Shown one piece after another: positions 24,218-33,319 of a DNA stretch of 64,000 nt (its first letter is position 1; each line of letters begins with the position of its first letter). Under the pieces are notes generated by a model. That model ran no database searches. It saw only the letters and a program-made list of their open reading frames with translations, and was not told the DNA's origin. The stretch spans positions 2,666,001 through 2,730,000 of the forward strand of contig OZ244213.1 of NCBI GenBank assembly GCA_965216905.1, in the 5' to 3' direction. The DNA comes from G965216905 sp965216905. Its GTDB lineage: Bacteria > Actinomycetota > Acidimicrobiia > Spongiisociales > ZC4RG35. A program made the translations under genes and the position numbers.

Positions 24218-24666
24218 GTCCGGCATGAGCGGCACACGCCTTCGATCTCGAGGTTGTGGCCGGTCACCGCATACCCGGCCGCTTCGGCAATCCGCTGCGC
24301 CAGCGCGTCCAGCCCCGACTCGGCTTCCTCGCTGACGTCGACGTCCTCCACGGTTCCGCACTCGATACAGACCAGATGGTGATGGTGGCCCTGGAGCCAT
24401 TCGGCGAGTTCGAAGCGCGCCAGGCCGTCGGCGTCGTGTTGTTTGACCAGCACGCCCGCCTCATCGAGCACCGTCAGCGTTCGGTAGACCGAGGAGAGGG
24501 GTGCTCCCAATCGCTGCTGAAGCTCGGCGGCCGACTCCGGACCGATCGACCGCAACATGGCGGTGATCACGGCTCGTCGCCCGGCGGTGTAGCGAATGGC
24601 TCGGACGGCGAGGTGGGACTGAACGGAGGCATGCGTGTCGGTGGGCGGATGGTGATTGGTCTGCAT
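24214..24666 (-). CDS. zur: Fur-family zinc uptake regulator (Zur-like)
   Basis: 150 aa. A winged-helix domain (AVITAMLRSIGPESAAELQQ, LSSVYRTLTVLDEAGVLVKQ) and a metal/dimer domain with HHHHLVCIECGTVEDVDV and C-terminal CRSC, giving both CxxC pairs of structural zinc. Its position in front of znuC and opposite znuA points to zinc-dependent repression of the locus, including itself. Iron or manganese specificity cannot be fully excluded. Confidence 0.85.
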   Translation of the reverse strand: MQTNHHPPTDTHASVQSHLAVRAIRYTAGRRAVITAMLRSIGPESAAELQQRLGAPLSSVYRTLTVLDEAGVLVKQHDADGLARFELAEWLQGHHHHLVCIECGTVEDVDVSEEAESGLDALAQRIAEAAGYAVTGHNLEIEGVCRSCRT

Positions 24667-24679
24667 CGGTCTCGAGGAA

Positions 24680-24694
24680 TGATAACCTTTCTCA
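24680..24694. promoter_or_regulatory. Candidate Fur-family (Zur) operator between zur and znuA
   Basis: TGATAACCTTTCTCA is an imperfect 7-1-7 inverted repeat of the Fur-family type (TGAtAAt-n-ATTaTCA), located 13 bp before the zur ATG and 2 bp before the chosen znuA ATG. A second AT-rich stretch (CGATTCTCATTTTCAAG, 24706-24722) has half-site character. Confidence 0.5.
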
Positions 24695-24696
24695 CC

Positions 24697-25731
24697 ATGC
24701 GTAGAACGATTCTCATTTTCAAGAAGGTGGATGTTCGGCTGGCGACGTGGGCGATGGCGGTCGGGCTGCTGGCGGTGGCGTGCGGCGCGCCATCCGGCAG
24801 CAACCCGCCTGAGGGAGAATCGGCGCCGACGGTGGTGGCCACCACCCCCATCCTCGGTGACATCGTCGCATCCGTCTCCGGGGGTGCCGTTCGGGTCGAG
24901 GTGTTGATGGGATCGGGTGTCGACCCGCACGACTTCCAGCCGTCGGCCCGGCAGGCCGCCCGGCTCCGTGAGGCGGACCTGGTGGTGGTCAACGGGCTCG
25001 GCCTCGAGGAGGGAATGCTCGACGTCCTCGAGTCGGCAGAGGCCGACGGCGTCGAGATCGTCGAGGCCGCGTCGCTGGCCGACCCGATTCCGCTCGGCCG
25101 CCAGCACGACCATCACACCGACGGCGGCGGCGAGGGCGACGCGCACGAGGCAGACGATCACACCGAGGGCGGCGAAGAGGAAGCGCACGACGCAGCGGGG
25201 CTCGACCCCCATTTCTGGCTCGACCCACGGCGGGTCAGCGCAGCGGCTGGGCTCGTCGCCGATCGAGTGGCGGCGATCGAGGGGGTCGATCGAGCCGCCG
25301 TGGAGTCGGCTGCCGACCGCTACCGGGCGTCCCTGGAGGAGTTGGACGCCGAGCTGTCCGCCGCTTTCTCTCAGCTCCCGACCGACCGCCGCCGGCTGGT
25401 CACGAACCATGAATCGCTGGGCTACCTGGCCGATCGCTACGGCTTCGAGATCGTGGGAGTCGTCATCCCTGGTGGAAGCACGCTGGGGGAGCCGAGCAGC
25501 GCCGAGTTGGCCGCCTTGGTCGACACGATCCGTCGGGAAGGAGTCGCAGCCGTGTTCGTCGAACAGTCGTCATCCTCGGCCCTCGCCGAGGCGGTCGCCG
25601 GTGAACTCGGCGAAGATGTCGACGTGGTGACCCTGTACACAGAAGCGTTCGGATCCCCCGACTCGGGCGTCGTCGACTATCACTCGCTCATGAGAGCCAA
25701 CGCCGAGCTGATCGTGGAAGCGCTCCGATGA
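24697..25731 (+). CDS. znuA: Zinc ABC transporter substrate-binding lipoprotein (ZnuA-like)
   Basis: 344 aa. Lipoprotein signal ending LLAVAC, then the cluster A-1 fold (VVATTPILGDIVASV, GSGVDPHDFQPSARQ, NHESLGYLADRYGF) with the metal-binding His residues. A His/Asp-rich loop (QHDHHTDGGGEGDAHEADDH) near residue 130 is typical of zinc binders. A GTG at 24727 would give a shorter signal and leave the AT-rich motif untranslated; the ATG at 24697 is kept because it gives a normal lipoprotein leader. Confidence 0.88.
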   Translation: MRRTILIFKKVDVRLATWAMAVGLLAVACGAPSGSNPPEGESAPTVVATTPILGDIVASVSGGAVRVEVLMGSGVDPHDFQPSARQAARLREADLVVVNGLGLEEGMLDVLESAEADGVEIVEAASLADPIPLGRQHDHHTDGGGEGDAHEADDHTEGGEEEAHDAAGLDPHFWLDPRRVSAAAGLVADRVAAIEGVDRAAVESAADRYRASLEELDAELSAAFSQLPTDRRRLVTNHESLGYLADRYGFEIVGVVIPGGSTLGEPSSAELAALVDTIRREGVAAVFVEQSSSSALAEAVAGELGEDVDVVTLYTEAFGSPDSGVVDYHSLMRANAELIVEALR

Positions 25732-26549
25732 TCGACTGGCTGACGGTGCCCTTCGAGCCGGCCTTCATGCAGCGTGCGTTGCTGGCCGGCATTCTGGCTG
25801 CGGTCGCCACGGCACTCGTCGGCACGTGGGTGGTGCTTCGAGGGCTGGCCTTCATGGGAGACGCGCTGGCGCACGGCGTGCTCCCCGGCATCGCGCTCGG
25901 GGTCGTGTTGGGTTTCGACCTGACCGTCGGCGCGGCGTTGTCGGCGGGCGTGATGGTCGCGGGAATCAATCTGATTCACCGCCGGTCTCACCTCACCGAG
26001 GACACCGGTATCGGTCTGCTCTTCGTCGGCATGTTGGCTCTCGGTGTCGTGATCATCTCGCGAACCTCCAGCTACACCGGGAGTCTGACGGGAATCCTGT
26101 TCGGCGACGCACTCGGTGTCACCGCCGCCGACCTGCTGCTCTTGGGGGTCACGACCGTCGTGGTGATCGGTGTCACCGTCGTCTTCTACCGGGCATTCCT
26201 CGTCCTCTCCTTCAACGATCAGAAGGCCGAGATGCTGGGGCTTCGTCCTCGATTCAGCCACGTGTTGATGCTGACGATGATCACCGCGGCCGTGGTGTCG
26301 TCGTTTCGGACCGTGGGGACCCTGTTGGTCTTCGGGTTGCTGGTGGCGCCACCTGCCACGGCCGCACTCCTGACCAGGCGGGTTCCCGCCATGATGGGTG
26401 CCGCAGCTGCAATCGGATGTGGCTCGGTGCTGGCGGGTTTGATCGTCTCATATCACGCCAGCACCGCAGCCAGCGCAACCATTGCCGCCGTGGCCGTCGG
26501 CGTGTTCTTCGCCGTCCTCATCCTCCGCCCGGCGCCGGGCACTGGCTGA
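25728..26549 (+). CDS. znuB: Zinc ABC transporter permease (ZnuB-like)
   Basis: 273 aa with about eight membrane helices. Hallmarks of the ABC-3 metal permease family are LRGLAFMGDALAHGVLPG at the start, LFGDALGVTAADL in the middle, and SFRTVGTLLVFGLLVAPPAT. The ATG overlaps znuA's stop by ATGA, fixing the operon order znuA-znuB, with znuC on the divergent transcript. Confidence 0.92.
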   Translation: MIDWLTVPFEPAFMQRALLAGILAAVATALVGTWVVLRGLAFMGDALAHGVLPGIALGVVLGFDLTVGAALSAGVMVAGINLIHRRSHLTEDTGIGLLFVGMLALGVVIISRTSSYTGSLTGILFGDALGVTAADLLLLGVTTVVVIGVTVVFYRAFLVLSFNDQKAEMLGLRPRFSHVLMLTMITAAVVSSFRTVGTLLVFGLLVAPPATAALLTRRVPAMMGAAAAIGCGSVLAGLIVSYHASTAASATIAAVAVGVFFAVLILRPAPGTG

Positions 26550-26619
26550 GCGCCCTGCTGTGGCACCGAGATGCCGCAGCACGTGAGGCGGGTCTCCCGG
26601 AGTACGCTCGTCCCGGGTT

Positions 26620-26671
26620 GGCTGATGCCATCGGCTGATGCCAACGGCTGATGCCAACGGCTGATGCATGG
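26620..26671 (+). repeat. 13-bp tandem repeat
   Basis: Four units start at 26620, 26633, 26646 and 26659, each GGCTGATGCCAAC or a close variant. It lies in the gap between znuB and the permease gene and codes for nothing recognisable. Confidence 0.8.
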
Positions 26672-26702
26672 GCGGAGGAGACGGACGAGAGACCGGAGGA
26701 GC

Positions 26703-27659
26703 GTGACCCTCGGCAGGTACATCCGACGACGCCTGGTGCAGGCAGTCGTCACGTTGGTCGTGCTCACGCTGGTCGTGCACGCCGGTATCACAGTGCTCCC
26801 AGGAGATCCGGTCCGGGCTTTGTTCGGCTTCCGGCCACCGTCGGCGGATGTGCTGGCGGAGCTGCGCGACCGTTTCCGGCTGGATGATCCATATCCGGTC
26901 CAGTACGCGGCGTACTTGGGGCAGTTGCTGCAAGGTGACCTGGGAACCACGATCGAATTCCGACCGCGGCCGGTCAGCACGTTGGTCGGCAGGGCGCTCG
27001 GCGTGTCCTCGTGGCTGATCCTGTTCGGAATCGGCTTCCAACTCTTGTTCGGGTATGTCGCGGCAGTACTTGCCGCCTACCGGGACGGCAGCATCTTGTC
27101 GCGGTTCGCCCGGTGGAGCGCCATCGCGGCGGCGGCGATCCCGGTCATCCTCAGTGCTTATGTGCTCCGATCCGTGTTCACGGTCGGATATCGGGGATTG
27201 GGCCTCTTCCCGTTCCGCTTCGAGGGCGGTGTTCGATCCTATCTGCTGCCGGTCGCGGCGCTGGTAGCGATGCTGTTCGGCCCGGTCATGCTGCTCTTCA
27301 CCAGTGAGCTCCGCCAGGCGTTGAGCGCACCGTTCTCCAAGTACGCCAGGTCGGTCGGGTTGACTCGCACCCGGGTCGTCGGAGTCCATGCCGCCCGAGC
27401 GGCGGCCGGACCGGTCATCACCTACGTCGCTTCGAATCTCGGCTATCTGATGACGGGTGTCGCGGTGATCGAGGCTGCCTTCGGAATCCCTGGCGTCGGC
27501 GGACTCATCATCTCCTCGATTGGATCCCGCGACCGGCAGACGGTGGTCGGTGGTGTCCTGGTGGTGGCCGTGCTGGTGGTGGCAGCCAACACCGTCGCCG
27601 ATGTGATCGCGGCGGTGATCGACCCTCGGTTGCGATATGACCGCGACGTGTCGATGTGA
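26703..27659 (+). CDS. ABC transporter permease, DppB/OppB type
   Basis: 318 aa from a GTG behind GGAGGA. N-terminal YIRRRLVQAVVTLVVLTLVV, ITVLPGDPVRALFG and the BPD_transp_1 domain with EAAFGIPGVGGLIISSI are typical of the first permease of dipeptide/oligopeptide or nickel transporters. About six membrane helices. The second permease follows with overlap, but no ATPase or binding protein of this type is in the window, so the substrate is unknown. Confidence 0.85.
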   Translation: MTLGRYIRRRLVQAVVTLVVLTLVVHAGITVLPGDPVRALFGFRPPSADVLAELRDRFRLDDPYPVQYAAYLGQLLQGDLGTTIEFRPRPVSTLVGRALGVSSWLILFGIGFQLLFGYVAAVLAAYRDGSILSRFARWSAIAAAAIPVILSAYVLRSVFTVGYRGLGLFPFRFEGGVRSYLLPVAALVAMLFGPVMLLFTSELRQALSAPFSKYARSVGLTRTRVVGVHAARAAAGPVITYVASNLGYLMTGVAVIEAAFGIPGVGGLIISSIGSRDRQTVVGGVLVVAVLVVAANTVADVIAAVIDPRLRYDRDVSM

Positions 27660-28594
27660 TGCTGCGACGCCGACCGCTCCGAGAGCGTGGCACCGCCGTT
27701 GCCATCGGTGTGGTGGTCGTAGCGGTCATCGTGGCCCTGTTTCCCGACCTGTCTTCGCCGTGGTCCCCCCGAGATTGTCTGATCGGACGTGCACTGGCAC
27801 CTCCCGACCTGCCCGGCCACCCGTTCGGCTTCGACATCCAGGGTTGTGATCTGTTGGGGCTCACCCTTCTCGGGGCGCGGGATTCGATGCTGGTCGGCGT
27901 CGGGGCGACGGTGCTCTCGGTGCTGGTTGCCGTCCCCGTCGGCACCCTTGCCGCCGCGTCCGGCGGATGGCTGGATGCGGCCGTGGGCCGCTTCGTCGAT
28001 CTCGTCACCGGTCTGCCTATCGTGCTCGTCGGTCTCGTCTTGTTGTCCGGGATCGAGGAGCGCGGTCCCCTCAACGTCATCGCCGTGCTCGCCGTCGCCG
28101 CCTGGCCGATCCACACCCGCGTAGTTCGGTCGGTTGCAACCCGGCTCGACGGCGAGCCCTATGTCGACGCGGCGCGGGCGATGGGTGCTTCTCGGTCTCG
28201 AGTGGTTCGCAAGCATCTGGTACCCGGTTCTCTCAGCGCGCTGGTGCCGGTCTTGCCGACAACGGTGGCCTTCTCGATCGGGGTGGAAGCGATTCTCAGC
28301 TTTCTCGGTGCCGGCCTCCAGTTGCCGGCCATCTCTTGGGGGGTGTTGCTGGGTGAGGTGCGTTTCAACGTCAGTCGGGCCCCGCACCTGATGCTCCCCG
28401 GAGTGGCACTGCTGGCCGTATCCGGGGCCCTCGTCGTGCTCGGCGAGGCGTGGCGGTCGCGGCCGTTGGGCGAAGGCCGCCACGAGGCTGCGGTGATCGC
28501 ACCGGGATCGGCACCCGGTCCACCGGATGGCGCCGGGGAGGCCGGGGCGGTCACCGTCCTCGATCCGAGCGGGTACCCGGACCACGGCCGGTGA
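27656..28594 (+). CDS. ABC transporter permease, DppC/OppC type
   Basis: 312 aa. Contains HPFGFDIQGCDLLGLTLLGA (the usual 'G.D..GRD..SR...GAR' region, altered), YVDAARAMGASRSRVVRKHL (EAA loop) and EAILSFLGAGLQLPAISWG, features of the second permease subunit. GTG start overlapping the DppB-like stop. The C-terminal 45 residues are Pro/Gly/Ala-rich and non-conserved. Confidence 0.85.
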   Translation: MMLRRRPLRERGTAVAIGVVVVAVIVALFPDLSSPWSPRDCLIGRALAPPDLPGHPFGFDIQGCDLLGLTLLGARDSMLVGVGATVLSVLVAVPVGTLAAASGGWLDAAVGRFVDLVTGLPIVLVGLVLLSGIEERGPLNVIAVLAVAAWPIHTRVVRSVATRLDGEPYVDAARAMGASRSRVVRKHLVPGSLSALVPVLPTTVAFSIGVEAILSFLGAGLQLPAISWGVLLGEVRFNVSRAPHLMLPGVALLAVSGALVVLGEAWRSRPLGEGRHEAAVIAPGSAPGPPDGAGEAGAVTVLDPSGYPDHGR

Positions 28595-28641
28595 GGTCGG
28601 CTTGGGCCGCTCGGGAGTATCGGTTCCTAGACTCGCCCAGC

Positions 28642-30627
28642 GTGACCTCCTGGATTCCATTCCGCTCATTCGGCCGGCGCCGGCTCCTCCGGATCTTGGG
28701 GAGGTCGCTCATGGTCGTGGTCGTGGCCGCCGCGCCGGCCTGCGGTGGCGAGGCCGGCGACGCTCCGACCGAGATCGAGATGCTCGACAACACCTTCTCG
28801 CCCGAGATCTTCGAGGTGGCCGCCGGCGAGCCGGTTCGCTTCGTGAACGGCGGCGCCGTACCACACAATGCCATTGCCTTGGACGGGTCATGGTCTACCG
28901 AAGACGCGTACGGCGACCTGCTGATGCCGAGCGGCGAAGCAGCCGAGTTGGTGATCGAACAACCCGGCGAGTACCCGTTCTTCTGCTCCCTCCACGCCAC
29001 CCAGGACGCCGACGGGAATTGGCAGGGAATGACCGGCACCCTGGTGGTCGGCGAACCCGACGAGACGCGGACCGCTACGGCCGCCTCGGTCGATGCTCCC
29101 AGCGATTGGTCGGGTCAGACCAGGGCGGTGCCGGCCGACTACCCGACGATCCAGTCGGCGGTCGACGCCGCCGAACCCGGCGACCTGGTGCTGGTGCAAC
29201 CCGGCACCTATCGGGAGGCGGTCCTCGTCACCACTCCCGGCCTGGTGATCCGAGGCGTCGACCGCAACCAGGTCATCCTCGATGGCGAGCTGACCCGGAC
29301 GAACGGCATCCACGTCACCGCCGACGGCGTCGCCATCGAGAACATGACGGCGCGCAACTTCACGGTCAACGGGTTCTTCTGGGATGGGGTCACCGGATAC
29401 CGGGGTTCGTATCTCACGGCCATCGACGACTGGGTGTACGGGATCTACGCGTTCGACTCCGTCGATGGCGTGCTCGAACACTCCTATGCCTCCGGGAGCT
29501 GGGACGCCGGGTTCTACATCGGCCAGTGCGACCCCTGTGATGCGGTGGTCACCGATGTGCTCGCCGAGTTCAACGGCCTCGGATACTCCGGCACCAACTC
29601 GTCGGGCAACATCTTCATCGTCAACTCGGAGTGGAGGCACAACATCGCCGGGATCGCCCCGAATACCCTCGACAGCGAGCTGCTCCCACCGGTCCACGAC
29701 GTGGTCGTCGCCGGCAACTACATCCACGACAACGGTGAACTCGAGCGTGCCCCGAGCGGGAGCTTCGAATGGGCGGGCTGGGGGAACGGCGTGATGCTGG
29801 CCGGTGCGAGAGACTCGGTCGTCCGCGACAACCTCATCGTGAACAACCCGTCCGCCGGCGTCCTCGTGTTCTCGATGATCGACGCCAATCTGTGGCGTTC
29901 GGGAGGAAACGAGGTCCGGGACAACGTCATTCGCGGCTCGGGGCGGGCCGACCTGGCCCTGGGCGGTCCGCTCGAACAAGGAAGCTGCATCGCCGGGAAC
30001 GAGGCGTCGTCGACGATCCCGATGCTGGCTCGTGCCCTCCATTCCTGCGACGGGATCAACGTGCCGTTGTGGTGGGGATGGGCGGCGCCCTCGGAGCCGC
30101 TGGGCCGGCTGATCGAGGCAAACTTCGATCAGAACCCGCAGTTGGAGCACGGTGAGGCACCCGACCCTGAGCTGACGTTCGAGCAGCTGCCCGGCGGTGC
30201 GGATGCCCCGGTCGTGCCGGCGGTGAACGTCTTCGCATCGCTCGACTTCGACCCGACCGGCGTCACCCTGCCCGACGTCGAGATCGGCGAGTCGGATGAG
30301 CGACGACTCGTGCTTGCCGGTGTTGCACTGGGCTCCGGAGTGTGGCCGGTCGTCGTCGGCGGGTTGGTGTGGTGGGTGCCGCTGGTCGTGTGGCTCCTCG
30401 GTGGCCTCTGGGCCGTCACCGTTGTCTGGAGATCGGAGCGTTCGCTGATCGCCAAACTGGTCTGGAGCGCGGTGCTGGCGTTCCTGCCGGTACTCGGACT
30501 GGCGCTGTACGTGCTGATCGGTCACCGCCGGTGGCGCGTCCGGCGCCGGACCGCCGTCGTGGCCGCTTCAGCCGTCCTGTGGCTGGGGTCGATCGTCGCC
30601 ATCTTCATGGTCGGTGGCCTGATATGA
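28642..30627 (+). CDS. Lipoprotein with cupredoxin, right-handed beta-helix and C-terminal membrane helices
   Basis: 661 aa from a GTG. Lipobox AAPAC, then a plastocyanin-like domain (about 35-125: IEMLDNTFSPEIFEVAAGEP, HNAIALDG, YPFFCSLHATQ), which has the His/Cys/His copper set. A NosD-like parallel beta-helix follows (about 150-480: IQSAVDAAEPGDLVLVQPGT, ENMTARNFTVNGFFW). At the end are three hydrophobic segments (VWPVVVGGLVWWVPLVVWLL; VWSAVLAFLPVLGLALYVLI; AASAVLWLGSIVAIFMVGGL). It overlaps the multicopper oxidase gene by ATGA, so the two proteins likely exchange copper or electrons. Substrate unknown. Confidence 0.75.
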   Translation: MTSWIPFRSFGRRRLLRILGRSLMVVVVAAAPACGGEAGDAPTEIEMLDNTFSPEIFEVAAGEPVRFVNGGAVPHNAIALDGSWSTEDAYGDLLMPSGEAAELVIEQPGEYPFFCSLHATQDADGNWQGMTGTLVVGEPDETRTATAASVDAPSDWSGQTRAVPADYPTIQSAVDAAEPGDLVLVQPGTYREAVLVTTPGLVIRGVDRNQVILDGELTRTNGIHVTADGVAIENMTARNFTVNGFFWDGVTGYRGSYLTAIDDWVYGIYAFDSVDGVLEHSYASGSWDAGFYIGQCDPCDAVVTDVLAEFNGLGYSGTNSSGNIFIVNSEWRHNIAGIAPNTLDSELLPPVHDVVVAGNYIHDNGELERAPSGSFEWAGWGNGVMLAGARDSVVRDNLIVNNPSAGVLVFSMIDANLWRSGGNEVRDNVIRGSGRADLALGGPLEQGSCIAGNEASSTIPMLARALHSCDGINVPLWWGWAAPSEPLGRLIEANFDQNPQLEHGEAPDPELTFEQLPGGADAPVVPAVNVFASLDFDPTGVTLPDVEIGESDERRLVLAGVALGSGVWPVVVGGLVWWVPLVVWLLGGLWAVTVVWRSERSLIAKLVWSAVLAFLPVLGLALYVLIGHRRWRVRRRTAVVAASAVLWLGSIVAIFMVGGLI

Positions 30628-31709
30628 GCGATTCCGAGGTTCCGGCGGACGGTCCGGTCGAGCCGCTCACCCGGCGTGAGGCGATCCGCCGGATCGGTGG
30701 TGGTGGAGCCACCTTGTTCGGGGCCGGCATCGTGGCAGGAGCCGTCGGTGGTCATACCGCCGCCCACGCAGCCACCTCGACCGACCAACCACTCGAGCCC
30801 TCCACCTACCAGCCCGAACCTGGCCGGGTGTCCGCGGAACTCCCGGTGGGCGACGCGGCCGGACGATACGGCGGGCCGTACCACCCCCCGGAGGGCACGC
30901 CGGGAGACCGGCTTGATTCGGTCACCTTCCCCACGCCCGCATCGGACCTGTCGGGTCGATCGGTTCACGAGATCGAACTGGACGTCGTCGAGCAAGAGGT
31001 TGCCGTGTCCCGTGGCTTCACCATCCCGGCATGGACCTACGGAGGCACGGTGCCGGGCCCCACCATTCGGGCCACCGAGGGAGACACGATCCGAGTTCGC
31101 CTCCGAAACCGCACCGATCACGATCACAACCTGCACTTCCACGGGCGCCACTCGCCGTTGCACGACGGGTGGGAGCCGATCCCCCCCGGTGGGGAGACGA
31201 TCTACGAGATCGTCGCCGGCCCGACCGGCGTCCATCCGTACCACTGCCACACGATGCCGATCGACCACCACATCGCCCGTGGCCTGTACGGAACGCTCAT
31301 CGTCGATCCGATGGGTGGCCGGTCACCGGCAATCGAGGTGATGCTGCAGCTCGGCGGGTTCGATCCGGAGCTGTCCGGCCGAAACCAGGTATACGCCTGG
31401 AACGGCATTGCCGGCTTCTACGAGCTCTTCCCGATCAAAGTGGAGGCCGGTGCTCCCATCCGCACCTATGTCGTCAACATGACCGAGTATGAGCCGGTCG
31501 GCTCCTTCCACCTTCACGCGCAGACCTTCGACGTGTTCCCCACCGGTATCGGTTCACAGGCGGCCTGGCACGGTGACGTCGTGACGTTGGGTCAGATGGA
31601 GCGTGCGATGCTCGAGTTCACGCTGCCGGAGCGAGGCCGATACATGTTCCATCCCCACCAGCACCACATGGCCGGTCGCGGTGCGATGGGTTGGTTTGCG
31701 GCGATCTGA
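30624..31709 (+). CDS. Two-domain multicopper oxidase
   Basis: 361 aa. Twin-arginine-type start (LTRREAIRRIGGGGATLFGA). Cupredoxin domain 1 with HNLHFHGRHSPLHDG and HPYHCHTMPIDHHIARGLYG, domain 2 with FHLHAQTFDVF and the C-terminal MFHPHQHHMAGRGAMGWF. These supply the type 2/3 copper histidines and the HCH of a type 1 site, as in small laccase-like or nitrite-reductase-like two-domain oxidases. Exported folded by Tat. Paired with the cupredoxin/beta-helix protein upstream. Confidence 0.88.
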   Translation: MSDSEVPADGPVEPLTRREAIRRIGGGGATLFGAGIVAGAVGGHTAAHAATSTDQPLEPSTYQPEPGRVSAELPVGDAAGRYGGPYHPPEGTPGDRLDSVTFPTPASDLSGRSVHEIELDVVEQEVAVSRGFTIPAWTYGGTVPGPTIRATEGDTIRVRLRNRTDHDHNLHFHGRHSPLHDGWEPIPPGGETIYEIVAGPTGVHPYHCHTMPIDHHIARGLYGTLIVDPMGGRSPAIEVMLQLGGFDPELSGRNQVYAWNGIAGFYELFPIKVEAGAPIRTYVVNMTEYEPVGSFHLHAQTFDVFPTGIGSQAAWHGDVVTLGQMERAMLEFTLPERGRYMFHPHQHHMAGRGAMGWFAAI

Positions 31710-31723
31710 GTTCGCGGATCGGA

Positions 31724-33319
31724 TCAACCGCGCCGAAGTCCTCGGTACGTTCGAATGAGCGTGTTGGTCGAGGCGTCGTGGCCGAGCTCGGGCTCACCGG
31801 ACGCCGTGAGCTCGGGAAGAATGGTCTTCGCCAGCTCCTTCCCCAGCTCGACTCCCCACTGGTCGAAGCTGTCGATCTGCCAGATCACCCCCTGGACGAA
31901 CACCCTGTGCTCGTACAGCGCGATCAGCTGTCCGAGGACCGATGGGTCGAGCGCCGGTGCCAAGATCGTCGTCGAGGGTCGATTGCCTGCGAACGACCGG
32001 TGTGGCTCTCCCTCGACCGTGCGGCCGAAGGCCAGTGCTTCGCTCTGTGCGATCAGGTTGGCCATCAGCATGTCGTGATGGCCCTCGACCTCGTGGGCGG
32101 GGTGTGCGAAGCCGATGAAATCTGCCGGGACGATCCGAGTGCCCTGGTGGAGCAATTGATAGAAGGCGTGCTGCCCGTTGGTTCCGGGCTGGCCCCACAC
32201 GATGGGCCCCGTGTCCCAGCCCACCGGTTCTCCCGCTTCGGTGACGGACTTCCCGTTCGATTCCATGTCGAGCTGTTGGAGGTAGGCGGTGAATCCACCG
32301 AGATGCTGGTCGTACGGCAGCACGACGTGGCTGTCGTATCCGAAGAAGTTGGAGTACCAGACACCGAGCAATCCGAGAACCGACGGGACGTTCTGGGCTG
32401 TCGGGGTCGACCGGAAGTGATCATCGACGATCCGAAATCCGTCGAGAAATGCGCGGAAGCCCTCGACGCCGATCCCGAGCATGAGGGCGAGTCCGATCGC
32501 CGAATCCACGGAGTACCGACCTCCGACCCAGTCCCAGAAGCCGAACATGTTGTTGGTGTCGATGCCGAACTCCGAGACCTGCTCGGCGTTGGTCGAGACG
32601 GCTACGAAGTGTGAGGCGACCGCGTCGCTGCCGAGTCGCTCGACGACCCATCGTCGCGCGGTTCTGGCATTCGTGAGGGTCTCGGCGGTTGTGAACGTCT
32701 TCGAGGCGACGATGAACAACGTCGTCGCCGGGTCCAGTCCATCGAGGGTGTCGGCGATGTCGTTCCCGTCGACGTTGGAGGTAAACCGGACCGACAGGGC
32801 GCCGCCGCCGTAGGAATGGAGGGCTTGGTACGCCATCTCCGGGCCCAGGTGGGAGCCACCGATTCCGATGTTCACGACGGTGCGGATTCGTTCGCCGGTG
32901 GCGCCGCGCCATTCGCCACTCCGGACCCGATCGGTGAACGTGGACATGGCGTCCAACACCTCATGGACATCGGCGACGACATCCTGATCATCGACGCGCA
33001 GTGACGCAGTCGCCGGTGCTCGAAGAGCGGTGTGGAGGACCGCACGGTCCTCCGTCACGTTGATCCGCTCCCCACGAAACATCGCGTCGATCCGCTCTGG
33101 AAGGCGGGCAATCTCTGCCAGGGCCGCCAGCCGCGTGATCGTCTCGTCGGTGATGAGGTGCTTGGAGTAGTCGACGTACAGGTCTCCGAGTCGAACCGTG
33201 TAGCGATCCGCTCGACCCGGGTCGGTTCGGAACAGGTCCTCGAGGTGCGTGCCGGCCATCGTCTTCTGATGGGCGACCAGTGCACCCCACGCCTCGGTTC
33301 GATCGATTCGGTCGGTCAT
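31724..33319 (-). CDS. pgi: Glucose-6-phosphate isomerase
   Basis: 531 aa, normal length. It converts glucose-6-phosphate and fructose-6-phosphate in glycolysis. Conserved blocks: NIGIGGSHLGPEMAYQAL, VASKTFTTAETLTNA, DWVGGRYSVDSAIGL (active-site region), YDQHLGGFTAYLQQLDMESN, and GQPGTNGQHAFYQLLHQGT with the catalytic Glu/His neighbourhood. The ATG overlaps the stop of the HhH-GPD gene (TGATG), so they are co-transcribed. Confidence 0.97.
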   Translation of the reverse strand: MTDRIDRTEAWGALVAHQKTMAGTHLEDLFRTDPGRADRYTVRLGDLYVDYSKHLITDETITRLAALAEIARLPERIDAMFRGERINVTEDRAVLHTALRAPATASLRVDDQDVVADVHEVLDAMSTFTDRVRSGEWRGATGERIRTVVNIGIGGSHLGPEMAYQALHSYGGGALSVRFTSNVDGNDIADTLDGLDPATTLFIVASKTFTTAETLTNARTARRWVVERLGSDAVASHFVAVSTNAEQVSEFGIDTNNMFGFWDWVGGRYSVDSAIGLALMLGIGVEGFRAFLDGFRIVDDHFRSTPTAQNVPSVLGLLGVWYSNFFGYDSHVVLPYDQHLGGFTAYLQQLDMESNGKSVTEAGEPVGWDTGPIVWGQPGTNGQHAFYQLLHQGTRIVPADFIGFAHPAHEVEGHHDMLMANLIAQSEALAFGRTVEGEPHRSFAGNRPSTTILAPALDPSVLGQLIALYEHRVFVQGVIWQIDSFDQWGVELGKELAKTILPELTASGEPELGHDASTNTLIRTYRGLRRG

